Positions 8,021-15,533 of a stretch of DNA of 64,000 nt are shown piece by piece. The notes beneath the pieces are model-generated. The model had not been told where the DNA came from and ran no database searches. It saw nothing but the letters and a program-made list of their open reading frames with translations. Made by a program: the position numbers and the translations under genes. Source of the DNA: Aliirhizobium wenxiniae. Lineage in GTDB: Bacteria; Pseudomonadota; Alphaproteobacteria; Rhizobiales; Rhizobiaceae. Each line of letters begins with the position of its first letter. Position 1 is the stretch's first letter. The stretch is taken from the NCBI RefSeq assembly GCF_014201355.1, contig NZ_JACHEG010000010.1, positions 124,001 through 188,000 of the forward strand, written 5' to 3'.

Positions 8021-10517
8021 CGGACACGTCCCCCTCCCAGTCGCAGAATTTTGACAGCCAATCCTTCGGATCGTCGCCGTATTCGTCGCGGAGCATCTCG
8101 ACTTCGCGAACCGTATCCTCCCGCCCGGAAAGGACCTTTATGAACTCAGGCATGTGGGACATGTCGACACGCGCGATGACGCTGCTTTTGGCCTGTTTGA
8201 TCAGCATAAAGCGAGAGCTCGGATCGCCGTTCTTGACCCATTCGAACTCAGCCCTCGATAGGCCGAAATGCTCCATGTAGGAGGTTTCATCCGCCTTCGG
8301 ATTGGCGAAGAAGATGTTGGTGGAGGTCTGTTCGATGATGGTGCGGCTGACACTGGACTGGACGACATCGTCGGCCGACTGCGTCCCGAAGATCACAAGA
8401 CCATTCCGCTTTCGGATGGTCTTGAAATAATCCTTCATGGTTCGCTTGAACTCGTCGTCGTCGAGCAGCTTCCACGCCTCGTCCATCAGGTTGATGATCG
8501 GCGACTTCCCATCGTAGATCTTGTCCAGCCGATGGAACATGTAGAGAAGTGCCGCGGTGCGAACCGTCGGGTCGTCGAGGATCGAGGTCATGTCGAAGCC
8601 GATCATCGGACGGGAAATGTCGAGACTGTCGTCGGCATTGTCGAAGAGCCAGGCGTAGGGCCCCTTGTCGACCCACTTGTCGAGCCTTGCGATCAAGCTG
8701 CCTTCGGTGCGCTCGCTGCCGGCAAGGAGCGCCCGCAATGACGAGAAGCGCCGGTAGGATCGGTCCTTGGTCTTAAGAACGGACTTGATGGCATTGCGGA
8801 TGATCGCCTCTTCCTGAGGCGAGAGGTTCTCTCCCTCCTTTGTCGGGTTCAGCATGAAGCTGAGCAGACCGTAGAGAAAGACGCGGTTTTCCTCGGTGTC
8901 GTCGAGAAGCAAGGGGTTCCAGCCCGAGGGCTCGCCAGGCTCAAGCGCCATGTAAGTGCCGCCCGCCGCCCTGACCATGATGTCGAGGCCCCGATCCTTG
9001 TCGAAGACGATGGTCTTCAGCCGCGGGCTGACCCGGTAAGCCTGAAGGATCAGGAAGGACATGATGACCGTCTTGCCGGAACCTGTCGGCCCGAAGACGG
9101 TCGCATGTCCCACATCGCCCTGATGGAAGTTGAAGAAGAATGGCGTGCCGGACGTCGTCTCGAAAATCGTGATCGCAGGGCCCCAATGGTTGCCATCCGG
9201 CTTTCCATAGGGATAGGCATGAAAACTGCTCAATCCGGCGCAGTTCAAAGTGGAGATCATTGCACGGCGAGCGATATAGGCCTGGTTTCCGGGCAGCTGC
9301 GCCCAGTATGCCGGTTCCGCGTTGAGATCTTCTCGCACATAGGATGCCCCCAAGGCGCCAAGCTCATTGCCGATCAGTGCTACCGCGTCGTCGAGCTGCG
9401 CGATGGATTTGGCGATCGGCATGACGGTCAGATGATGTTCTGTGAAGGCGACACGCTTGCGGGCGAGCTCATCACGGGCGATGTCGAGATTGGCCTGGAC
9501 ACTCGAACCGCCCTCATCCGCCTTCGACATCTGGCGATCGAGGCGCTCGATCCTGCCGCGCGCGGAGATGTCGTCGACGAAGGACATCGATTGGGTCAGC
9601 ACCATCTCGAATGGCAGTTTCAGGACATAGTCGAGCATCCCGGCCCCGGTCTCGGGTGGATACTCCTTGAGCGATACCATGGCGGCAAACCGATCGTCGC
9701 CAGTCACGTCACCCTGCAGATGAATGATGCGATTGCCGATCGAGGTGCGGCGCGCCGGCAGCATTTCATCGATCGGGATATTGCCGAGACGGACAGGACG
9801 CACCCGGCCCCCGTTCAACAGCGTATAGAAGAACTCGCATTGCTCTGAGAACCAGACCTTGCGAGCGCCCTCCTCGAGGACGGCATCGTCAGCAATCGCC
9901 TTGTAGATCGTTCGACCGTTCCCGAGATGGGCCTCGATACGCTGGACGTCTCGCAGAACCTTCGGGCTGTAGACCGCAAGAGACTTTTCCAGCGCACGGG
10001 TTCCCTCGACCAGCCGGTCGCGCATCGCCCGGAACTGCTCCTTGCGGACGACATTGCCGCCGATGCCCATGACGCGAGAGAGCGTCGAACCCTTTTTGAA
10101 CAATGGCCGGACGACCAGCGAGACATAGGTATCGTTGACGAACATCTCGTTCCTGGAGATGCTCGACTGATACACGTCGTCGAGGCGTTGCATGAAGGGG
10201 TCGGTAAAGGTCGATGGTAGCGATGGCGCAACCTTGCGCCTGACAACATGCGTATAGAGTGCGAAATTGCCGATCGACGAGATGGCGCGGAAAGCTGCGT
10301 TGCGCTGGCGCTGCAGCATGTTGATAGTTTCGATGTCGGCGGTCTCGAAGGAAAATCCGGTCAGTTGGATGGTCGAGACGAGGCAGTCGTTCTTCAGACG
10401 GATGATACCGTTTTCGATCGGGACATAGAAAGGGACGTGGGTCGCCACGTTTCTGTCGGCGAAGATCTCCCAACCTTTCGACAGACTGCCCTTCAAGGAT
10501 CGTGCCATCGTGCTCAT
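7998..10517 (-). CDS. virB4: VirB4-type T4SS ATPase
   Basis: Largest ATPase of the secretion system, energising pilus biogenesis and transfer at the inner membrane. The 839-residue length is typical. The N-terminal CagE/TrbE/VirB domain is followed by Walker A GPTGSGKT at 476-483 and Walker B in PIINLMDEAWKLLDD, then the conserved FGTQSADDVVQS and FANPKADE regions. It starts 3 bp after the virB3 stop. Confidence 0.97.
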   Translation of the reverse strand: MSTMARSLKGSLSKGWEIFADRNVATHVPFYVPIENGIIRLKNDCLVSTIQLTGFSFETADIETINMLQRQRNAAFRAISSIGNFALYTHVVRRKVAPSLPSTFTDPFMQRLDDVYQSSISRNEMFVNDTYVSLVVRPLFKKGSTLSRVMGIGGNVVRKEQFRAMRDRLVEGTRALEKSLAVYSPKVLRDVQRIEAHLGNGRTIYKAIADDAVLEEGARKVWFSEQCEFFYTLLNGGRVRPVRLGNIPIDEMLPARRTSIGNRIIHLQGDVTGDDRFAAMVSLKEYPPETGAGMLDYVLKLPFEMVLTQSMSFVDDISARGRIERLDRQMSKADEGGSSVQANLDIARDELARKRVAFTEHHLTVMPIAKSIAQLDDAVALIGNELGALGASYVREDLNAEPAYWAQLPGNQAYIARRAMISTLNCAGLSSFHAYPYGKPDGNHWGPAITIFETTSGTPFFFNFHQGDVGHATVFGPTGSGKTVIMSFLILQAYRVSPRLKTIVFDKDRGLDIMVRAAGGTYMALEPGEPSGWNPLLLDDTEENRVFLYGLLSFMLNPTKEGENLSPQEEAIIRNAIKSVLKTKDRSYRRFSSLRALLAGSERTEGSLIARLDKWVDKGPYAWLFDNADDSLDISRPMIGFDMTSILDDPTVRTAALLYMFHRLDKIYDGKSPIINLMDEAWKLLDDDEFKRTMKDYFKTIRKRNGLVIFGTQSADDVVQSSVSRTIIEQTSTNIFFANPKADETSYMEHFGLSRAEFEWVKNGDPSSRFMLIKQAKSSVIARVDMSHMPEFIKVLSGREDTVREVEMLRDEYGDDPKDWLSKFCDWEGDVSDDNAKAS

Positions 10518-10520
10518 CGC

Positions 10521-10847
10521 CTAGACTCCATAGGTCCTGGCGCCACCGCCCAGCCGACGACCGAGGGGATTGACGCCGCACATGCTGAGCCGCCCGACAA
10601 TGTCGAAAAACCACAGGTCGAGCTTGACGGTAAGCACGTATAGAATGCCGTGAAGGATGATGAACGTGGCCGGAAACCAGAGGATCGAGCCAAGGATCAT
10701 GAACACCATCAGCGAAACGAAACATTCGGCGAGAAAATAGGTGTAGGGGATACCCATGACCGTCGGCGGACGTGTCAGGGCAAGGATGACGGGATAGGAC
10801 TCGATGGTTTCATCGGTCCCGTCGATCGTGGTCCCGGCGCCGGCCAT
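10521..10847 (-). CDS. virB3: VirB3-type inner-membrane T4SS protein
   Basis: Small inner-membrane component that works with VirB4. The 108-residue protein opens with a polar tail, then ALTRPPTVMGIPYTYF, the family signature, and two hydrophobic segments at about 35-56 and 57-75. It sits between the pilin gene and virB4, a few bases from each. Confidence 0.93.
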   Translation of the reverse strand: MAGAGTTIDGTDETIESYPVILALTRPPTVMGIPYTYFLAECFVSLMVFMILGSILWFPATFIILHGILYVLTVKLDLWFFDIVGRLSMCGVNPLGRRLGGGARTYGV

Positions 10848-10849
10848 AA

Positions 10850-11221
10850 TCAGGCCCCTCCGCCAGCGATGAAGTCGACGAGTTCCGCTGCAGCAAACAT
10901 GCCGGCAAGGCTTCCGCCGACACGAAGCAGGGCGCCCCAGGACCAGAAGCCAAAGGCAGCGGCCATGAACATGCCGATGAAGGCGACTGCGCCAACCGAC
11001 CGACCGAAAGACCCGGTGAAAAACTGGACGAGCCTATCGGCCGCATTCTCCAGAGCATCCAGGTTTTGAGCCGCCGCGGGTTCAAACTGCACCAACACAA
11101 GGATCGCGCTGGCTGCGACGACGCACGCCGTGTTGCCAAGAGCCTTGCGCTTTGCAAGCCAATACCAGGCGGCTCTGCCGTTAAACATGCCGATCTCGAT
11201 AGCGACTGCGGAGTTTTTCAT
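10850..11221 (-). CDS. virB2: VirB2-type major pilin precursor
   Basis: Major pilus subunit. The 123-residue precursor has a long signal sequence ending in PAAAQN (likely cleavage after the third Ala, near residue 51) and a mature part of about 70 residues with two hydrophobic helices (VGAVAFIGMFMAAAFGFW and GSLAGMFAAAELVDFIAG), the usual TrbC/VirB2 arrangement. Its start overlaps the virB1 stop by 4 bp. Confidence 0.93.
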   Translation of the reverse strand: MKNSAVAIEIGMFNGRAAWYWLAKRKALGNTACVVAASAILVLVQFEPAAAQNLDALENAADRLVQFFTGSFGRSVGAVAFIGMFMAAAFGFWSWGALLRVGGSLAGMFAAAELVDFIAGGGA

Positions 11222-12351
11222 GGGACTACCTCTTCGTTGACGATCTTCACGGGACCACCGTCAACGATGTGGCCATGCTCCTGCGGAGCCGGCCCAAGCG
11301 CTGCCGATGGTTCTGCGACTGAGAAAATAAGCATGGGCGACTTGGCGCGATCGGCCCGGACCCTGTGGGCAACTGACGAAGCACTGGCCTGGGACTGGAT
11401 CCCGGCATGAGCCGTCGGGGGAACTGCGGGCATCCCGGTGTAATATCCAACGACGCGCGTGACATAGTCGGCGGTCTCCTGGATCAAGGGAAGCGAATGG
11501 TTGGCATCGACGCGCAGCTCACCAGCGTTATAGGCCGACGCGATCAGCACAGGATTGCGGTATTTGCCGATCAGAAGACGCAGGAAGCGTGTTCCCGCGC
11601 GGATGTTCTGTTCGGGGTCCGTGAGATCGGTTGCTCCGAAGGCGCTGCCGATCTGCGGCATGACTTGCATCAGGCCGATGGCACCGGCCGGACTGGCAAG
11701 CTGCCGATCGAAGCCGGCATTCTCGGCACGCATGACGGCGAGCACCCAGTTCGGGTCGACCTCTTCTTCGGCCGCGATCCTGACAGCAAGGGCAGCATAG
11801 GCTTCGGGTATGCCATCCAGAAGATCACTTCGTGGCGATACCCTGTGGGCTGCCTGCAGCCCTCCTTTATCCACCTCGGGACCCATTTCGGCCCGCCCAT
11901 CCCCGAGTGAGAATACGTCGATCGAGGAATAGGCGGCGCGCCGGCGTTCGCCACCCTCATCGTCACTTGGCGCCGGAGGGAGAACCGACTGATACGACGC
12001 GGGGCGTGCCGGTGTGTCTGCGATCACAAGCGGTGGATATTTCGAGGCGGGCGCCAGTTCGCTGAACCGCGCCACGAGGCTCTCCGCGTTGACCGCTGGG
12101 GCAGAAGCAAAGACCGGTCGGGACGCATTCGGGAGGCCCGTGGATGTCGGCGACAACCTTGTAGATTTCGGCGCTACGCTTGACTCCGCTGGAGGTCTTT
12201 CCGCGCTTCTACCGGGCCGGATGTCATGTTCGCTCCCGAGGCTCGAGGCATACCCTGTGAGGAGAAACACCGAGGCGATCGCGGGCCAGATTGAGCTCCG
12301 TAACCTTATCCCTTGCGGTAACCTCTTGAGGTAAAACGAGCTGCGATCCAT
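11218..12351 (-). CDS. virB1: VirB1-type lytic transglycosylase, first gene of the virB operon
   Basis: Periplasmic lytic transglycosylase that locally opens peptidoglycan for T4SS assembly. The 377-residue protein has an N-terminal hydrophobic segment (about 20-36), a long low-complexity linker, and an SLT domain in the second half with catalytic Glu in MRAENAGFD, then AIGLMQVMPQIGSAFG and ASAYNAGE. The C-terminal 60 residues are disordered. It is the first gene after two operator-like palindromes, so operon transcription probably begins between 12,352 and 12,450. Confidence 0.92.
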   Translation of the reverse strand: MDRSSFYLKRLPQGIRLRSSIWPAIASVFLLTGYASSLGSEHDIRPGRSAERPPAESSVAPKSTRLSPTSTGLPNASRPVFASAPAVNAESLVARFSELAPASKYPPLVIADTPARPASYQSVLPPAPSDDEGGERRRAAYSSIDVFSLGDGRAEMGPEVDKGGLQAAHRVSPRSDLLDGIPEAYAALAVRIAAEEEVDPNWVLAVMRAENAGFDRQLASPAGAIGLMQVMPQIGSAFGATDLTDPEQNIRAGTRFLRLLIGKYRNPVLIASAYNAGELRVDANHSLPLIQETADYVTRVVGYYTGMPAVPPTAHAGIQSQASASSVAHRVRADRAKSPMLIFSVAEPSAALGPAPQEHGHIVDGGPVKIVNEEVVP

Positions 12352-12360
12352 TTTCGAACC

Positions 12361-12395
12361 AGTTCAAAATTACACTGCGGTATAAGTTTTGAACT
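12361..12395. promoter_or_regulatory. Operator-like palindrome A upstream of virB1
   Basis: Perfect 9-bp arms AGTTCAAAA (12361-12369) and TTTTGAACT (12387-12395) flank the core ATTACACTGCGGTATAA. The core recurs at 13749-13772 and in looser form at 12418-12445. It lies 10 bp before the virB1 start codon, so a bound protein would block or control the virB promoter. Inferred regulatory site; the regulator is not identified. Confidence 0.75.
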
Positions 12396-12417
12396 GCATT
12401 CCTGCACGGAAATCAAC

Positions 12418-12445
12418 CTAAAATGTCACTTGCGTATAATTTTAG
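12418..12445. promoter_or_regulatory. Operator-like palindrome B upstream of virB1
   Basis: Arms CTAAAAT (12418-12424) and ATTTTAG (12439-12445) are perfect inverted repeats around the core GTCACTTGCGTATA, which resembles the core of palindrome A. The two centres are about 53 bp apart, close to five helical turns, so the sites would face the same side of the DNA. Confidence 0.65.
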
Positions 12446-12486
12446 CACCATCGACTTTATGACTGACCTCTAAAAACAAGGGGATT

Positions 12487-12945
12487 TCAATCGCCTACGC
12501 GCGACCATCGATCCGCTGTCCAACGGTACCGAACTTGCTCCTGATCCCCGAATATCTTGGAGAGACGGACCGCCGCGCCGCCCTTGACCAGCACAGAGCC
12601 AGCATCTGCTCCTGATCGCGCCCCGTAGATTTCGCAGACGTAGTTTGGCAGCTCTTTTTGAATGCGCGGCGCCGGAAAGCAGGACGAAACCTGATAGCGG
12701 TGGTCGTCACCAGACGCATATTCGCGCCCAATCTGTTGAACGGAGCCTAGCCGATGGCGCACAAAGTCGGTGCCATATTCCAACTGGCAGTCAACGATCG
12801 TCGCGCCGTGGTGCCTGCAGGCCGCGAGACTCAGATAGGCGTAGGGTGCAGGAGGAAGCGGACGCTGGGGCGGAATGGTGCTCGCGCATCCTGCCAATGA
12901 CGATGTGAAGGTCGAGACAAGAAAAAGCGTCCTTAAATTCTGCAT
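12487..12945 (-). CDS. Putative lipoprotein of unknown function
   Basis: A 152-residue protein with a lipoprotein signal peptide: hydrophobic core at about 5-17 and lipobox Leu-Ala-Gly-Cys (Cys20), then a proline-rich linker. The mature part has several cysteines (ACRHHGATIVDCQ, SSCFPAP, NYVCEIYG) that could pair in the periplasm. I do not recognise the family. It follows the zinc-ribbon gene by 4 bp and is probably cotranscribed with it from the promoter at palindrome C. Shared operators with virB suggest a role at the envelope during conjugation. Confidence 0.75.
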   Translation of the reverse strand: MQNLRTLFLVSTFTSSLAGCASTIPPQRPLPPAPYAYLSLAACRHHGATIVDCQLEYGTDFVRHRLGSVQQIGREYASGDDHRYQVSSCFPAPRIQKELPNYVCEIYGARSGADAGSVLVKGGAAVRLSKIFGDQEQVRYRWTADRWSRVGD

Positions 12946-12949
12946 GTCG

Positions 12950-13711
12950 TTACTCCTGGGTTTCCCGGCGATAGCCAGCGTCGGTCAATGCGTCGATAAA
13001 GAGGTCGCAGGCGAGCGAACAGAAGGGAGATGCGAGCTGAGCCAGATGAAGCTCGGTCAGGACAAGACCGAGATCAGAAATGGCGGCGACAGCGCTTGCC
13101 AGATCGCCGCTTACGCCATCACAAAGCATCTCCTGCCCCTCGTGACCCTTGATGATCAGCGCGTAATCGCCTCGAGCAATGCTGTGCCAGAGCTCGACAG
13201 TGCCGGTCTCTCCGGCGCGGCTTTCTGCGTCGCAGATGAGCATCAGCGAATAGTCGGGGTGCGGTATCCGATGTTCCTCGACAGTCGTGCCGACCCTGAA
13301 CTCGGTCAACTCCACATGAGAAGAGAAGATAAGGAGGCCTTCGTTGACCAGCAGGCGCCGCGCTCCCAGCCGAACGAAGCCGTTCATCGCTGCCGCCCGA
13401 ATTGAAGCTGAAGGAAGCGCATCGCGGCAATGCTGACAAATCGACCGCATACCGCCGTCTACCATGACGAAGGAAGCGTGAAAGCGATCGACGATGAACC
13501 GTTCTATATTCTGGGTTCGACCGCCTAGGCTTTCGACAAGGGCGTATCCATCGAGCTTTCTCCATGGCTTGGAGAGCAAATCAACGTCGGGCCTGAAACC
13601 AGCATCGTTTACGAGAGAGGCTGGTCCAGCGACGATCGCGGCCGATCTCGTCTGGGCACCGCAACCCGTGCAGTCGATCGCGACAGGGACCTGGAACCAT
13701 TCCTTCGTCAA
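12950..13711 (-). CDS. Unknown protein with an N-terminal zinc-ribbon-like CxxC pair
   Basis: A 253-residue protein with two CxxC motifs, CTGC near residue 14 and CQHC near residue 93, that could bind zinc. The rest has no motif I recognise. The start is uncertain: the best nearby codon is TTG at 13711, since the ATG at 13700 is out of frame and the frame stays open without ATG to about 13772. Operator C lies about 38 bp upstream of this TTG. It is probably the first gene of a two-gene operon with the lipoprotein gene. Confidence 0.7.
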   Translation of the reverse strand: MTKEWFQVPVAIDCTGCGAQTRSAAIVAGPASLVNDAGFRPDVDLLSKPWRKLDGYALVESLGGRTQNIERFIVDRFHASFVMVDGGMRSICQHCRDALPSASIRAAAMNGFVRLGARRLLVNEGLLIFSSHVELTEFRVGTTVEEHRIPHPDYSLMLICDAESRAGETGTVELWHSIARGDYALIIKGHEGQEMLCDGVSGDLASAVAAISDLGLVLTELHLAQLASPFCSLACDLFIDALTDAGYRRETQE

Positions 13712-13748
13712 AACAGATCGAGCGTTTGTCAGTTGCGGCCACCACCAA

Positions 13749-13772
13749 GAAATTACACTGCAGTATAATTTC
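13749..13772. promoter_or_regulatory. Operator-like palindrome C upstream of the zinc-ribbon/lipoprotein operon
   Basis: GAAATTACACTG/CAGTATAATTTC, a 24-bp near-perfect palindrome (11 of 12 positions pair). The stretch AAATTACACTGC followed by GTATAA matches the core of palindrome A in front of virB1. The same factor probably controls both promoters. Confidence 0.75.
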
Positions 13773-13841
13773 TATCATCGTGACTTCTGTCTCTCAAGAC
13801 ATTTGCGCGTCGAATATGCCGGGTAGCACTTTTGGATCTCG

Positions 13842-14255
13842 CCGACTTGGTAAGGGCCCTCACCTTTCCGGTCGCCAAGTCGCTCAATGGGTAAGGCACT
13901 GAATGAGCGATAGCCTCATTCGCTCATTCACCGATACGCTCAGACGCCAATCGGCGTATTTACCTATAACCCGGTTCGCTCAATAGGCGCGGCACCGATC
14001 CGCCGATGCACCGAGACGCGCATTCACCGAATCTCCGATTGCGGTATTTGCTCATAGCCCTATCCGCGGATGCCTCGTTCGCATCTTCACCCGTTCGCCT
14101 ACTCACTCCTTCACCCATTGACGCATTCGGCGAATACGCGCCACGCCTATTCACCTATTCACCTATTCACCTATTCACCCATTCACCGACTTGCCGACTT
14201 GCCGACTTGCCGAAACGCTCAACCACGCATTCGCCGATCGCAATTGACGACGGGA
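13842..14255. repeat. Degenerate 8-bp tandem repeat array next to oriT
   Basis: About 50 consecutive octamers can be read in one frame, for example CTCATTCG, CTCATTCA, CCGATACG, CTCAGACG, CCGATCCG, CCGATGCA, CGCATTCA, CCGAATCT, then four CCTATTCA copies and three CCGACTTG copies. A rough consensus is CCnATTCG/A. The least diverged units are at about 14146-14213. Open frames that cross it translate to short-period low-complexity peptides and are not believable genes. The array ends about 140 bp before the predicted nic site, on its left side. Confidence 0.85.
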
Positions 14256-14394
14256 CCCCCGTCTCCCAGCCGCATCTTTGCCAACTGCTGCAGCATTGGA
14301 AAATGGTCCATCAGCCCCTCCTCCTCAGCGGATTTCTGAAGGCCACTAATGCCACCCACAAAAGGCAACGTTGCACTCGCCCCTCGGGCGAAAC

Positions 14395-14424
14395 GGCTAT
14401 GGGTATACCCATAGCCTATCCTGC
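14395..14424 (+). other. oriT: Probable origin of transfer: palindrome plus MOBP-type nic site
   Basis: A perfect 22-bp palindrome (14395-14416, half site GGCTATGGGTA) is followed at once by TATCCTG|CC. Together with the last two palindrome bases this reads CCTATCCTG|CC, the same as the nic core of RP4-type (MOBP) origins, where the relaxase cuts between G and C next to an inverted repeat. The predicted nick is between 14423 and 14424 on the + strand. The setting fits: no genes, T4SS operon on one side and anti-restriction and DNA-processing genes on the other. No relaxase is in the window, so the call rests on sequence and layout. Confidence 0.75.
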
Positions 14425-14462
14425 CATCTTACCCAGCCATCTTACCCAGCGATCTTACCCAG
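14424..14462 (+). repeat. Three 13-bp direct repeats starting at the predicted nick
   Basis: CCATCTTACCCAG at 14424-14436 and 14437-14449, and CGATCTTACCCAG at 14450-14462. The first repeat begins exactly at the base predicted to follow the nick. Repeats here could bind relaxosome accessory proteins or recognise the re-joined end. CTTACCCAG also appears inverted at 14581-14589. Confidence 0.85.
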
Positions 14463-14589
14463 ACCGGTCAGACAGCGTGCCCGAGACGCAAATGCTGTTG
14501 CAGGTCGTCAGACGATGCAACAGCGATCGGAGGTATCACCGACGATCCGCGTCGCAGGAACAGCGCGATGTCTGACCGGTCTGGGTAAG
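14454..14589. repeat. Long inverted repeat with 21-bp perfect arms, right of nic
   Basis: Arms at 14454-14474 and 14569-14589 are exact reverse complements (left arm begins CTTACCCAGACC). The 94-bp loop contains a smaller perfect inverted repeat, GCTGTTGCA (14494-14502) and TGCAACAGC (14516-14524). On single-stranded transferred DNA this would fold into a branched hairpin. Confidence 0.85.
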
Positions 14590-14607
14590 TTTCCGAAGCG
14601 AGCCGTG

Positions 14608-14666
14608 GTCGCGAGCAGCCGGGATGTTCGGGCCGCAGCGATCAGACATCGATGGCTGCTCGCGAC
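14608..14666. repeat. Inverted repeat with 13-bp perfect arms
   Basis: GTCGCGAGCAGCC at 14608-14620 pairs with GGCTGCTCGCGAC at 14654-14666, with a 33-bp loop. Second of three large hairpins right of the predicted nic site. Confidence 0.85.
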
Positions 14667-14686
14667 GAGACAGCGAGCGCACCGCG

Positions 14687-14754
14687 GGAGGAGATGGGCA
14701 GATCGAGCGGATACCCGAAGGATGAGGGTGTAGCGAAGGCTGCCCATCTCCTCC
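14687..14754. repeat. Inverted repeat with 15-bp perfect arms
   Basis: GGAGGAGATGGGCAG at 14687-14701 pairs with CTGCCCATCTCCTCC at 14740-14754, with a 38-bp loop. Third large hairpin. From here to about 15,110 I see no gene; open frames there look like GC-rich chance frames. Confidence 0.85.
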
Positions 14755-15160
14755 GTATTGTTTGGGGAAGTCGCGGCAGCGTCCGTCTACCGGCCCGAAG
14801 GTCGGGCGGGTCTCGACCCGCTCCCCAGGGAGAAGAGACCACGGCCCCACCGGGACTGTGCCCATATCCGGCGATCAGCCGGCGGGGGTGCGCGAGGGGT
14901 TCCCCCTTGCGATGAGGCGGCCGGTCGATCCGGTCGTATCATCTGGCGAGAGTGATCGTTACCGGAGGCGGAGACCGCGAAGCGGGCTCTGTGAGAGGTG
15001 CTGCGCGCCGCGAATAGAGCCCGGTCGGCACAGGCCGGCTCGCTTGATCGGAACACCGTCTCTCTGATGCGGCCGCCCCATCACGGAAATGAATCGATCA
15101 TTGCCGACCGATTCATAACTGTCGTTGGACGGGAATTTGCCAATCGACGATTCTGTCGAC

Positions 15161-15409
15161 ATGATCTCACAACCATACCAGCTCTATGTCGAGCGATCTG
15201 ATACGCTGAAAAACATGGCCCGTTACTACGCCATGGATATCTCAACGACATTGTTCGGCCACGCCTGCCTGACGCGGCGATGGGGCCGCATCGGATCTCG
15301 GGGCCAATCGAAACTCCATATCTTCGAGGATGAGAAGGACGCGGTTTCGCTGTTCCTTGATATTTTGCACCAGAAGCGCCGCAGGGGCTACCAGCCATCC
15401 CGGCGATAG
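15161..15409 (+). CDS. WGR domain protein
   Basis: An 82-residue protein that is almost entirely a WGR domain: the family core reads TRRWGRIGSRGQ, preceded by the strand LYVERSDTLKN and followed by FEDEKDAVSLFLDIL. WGR domains bind nucleic acid in poly(ADP-ribose) polymerases and occur as single small proteins on many proteobacterial plasmids. I start at ATG 15161 rather than the TTG at 15125, although no strong ribosome site is seen. It is the first gene right of the predicted oriT and, unlike most of its neighbours, is on the + strand. Confidence 0.85.
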   Translation: MISQPYQLYVERSDTLKNMARYYAMDISTTLFGHACLTRRWGRIGSRGQSKLHIFEDEKDAVSLFLDILHQKRRRGYQPSRR

Positions 15410-15462
15410 CTCCCGTGCTTTGTCCTGAATGCCGGACGCATCGTTGCCAAGCGGAGCTTCGT

Positions 15463-15495
15463 GCCCGGTAAGTCGGTCGAACCGACGGACCGGGC
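15463..15495. terminator. Hairpin after the WGR gene
   Basis: GCCCGGT (15463-15469) pairs with ACCGGGC (15489-15495), with an inner TCGGT/ACCGA stem. It lies 54 bp after the WGR stop and lacks a T-run, so termination is only possible. Confidence 0.4.
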
Positions 15496-15511
15496 AAGGC
15501 CTGACGGCGAA

Positions 15512-15533
15512 AGCCTCCCTCAGAAGGGAGGCT
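15512..15533 (-). terminator. Intrinsic terminator of the small coiled-coil gene
   Basis: AGCCTCCCT/AGGGAGGCT is a 9-bp perfect stem with a 4-base loop; on the minus strand it is followed by TTTCG. It overlaps the stop codon of the gene ending at 15520. Confidence 0.65.

Noticed and set aside
13842..14255. The octamer array as a CRISPR array
   Set aside because: Units are 8 bp with no spacers, and there are no cas genes.
14006..14575. Long open frames through the octamer array giving Ser/Pro/His-rich peptides such as LFTYSPIHLF
   Set aside because: The peptide periodicity follows from the 8-bp DNA repeat read through codons; there is no ribosome site and no known protein.
14454..14754. The hairpins right of nic as single-stranded promoters for ardC and its neighbours
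   Set aside because: Minus-strand promoters here would fire to the left, away from those genes. Other roles are more likely.
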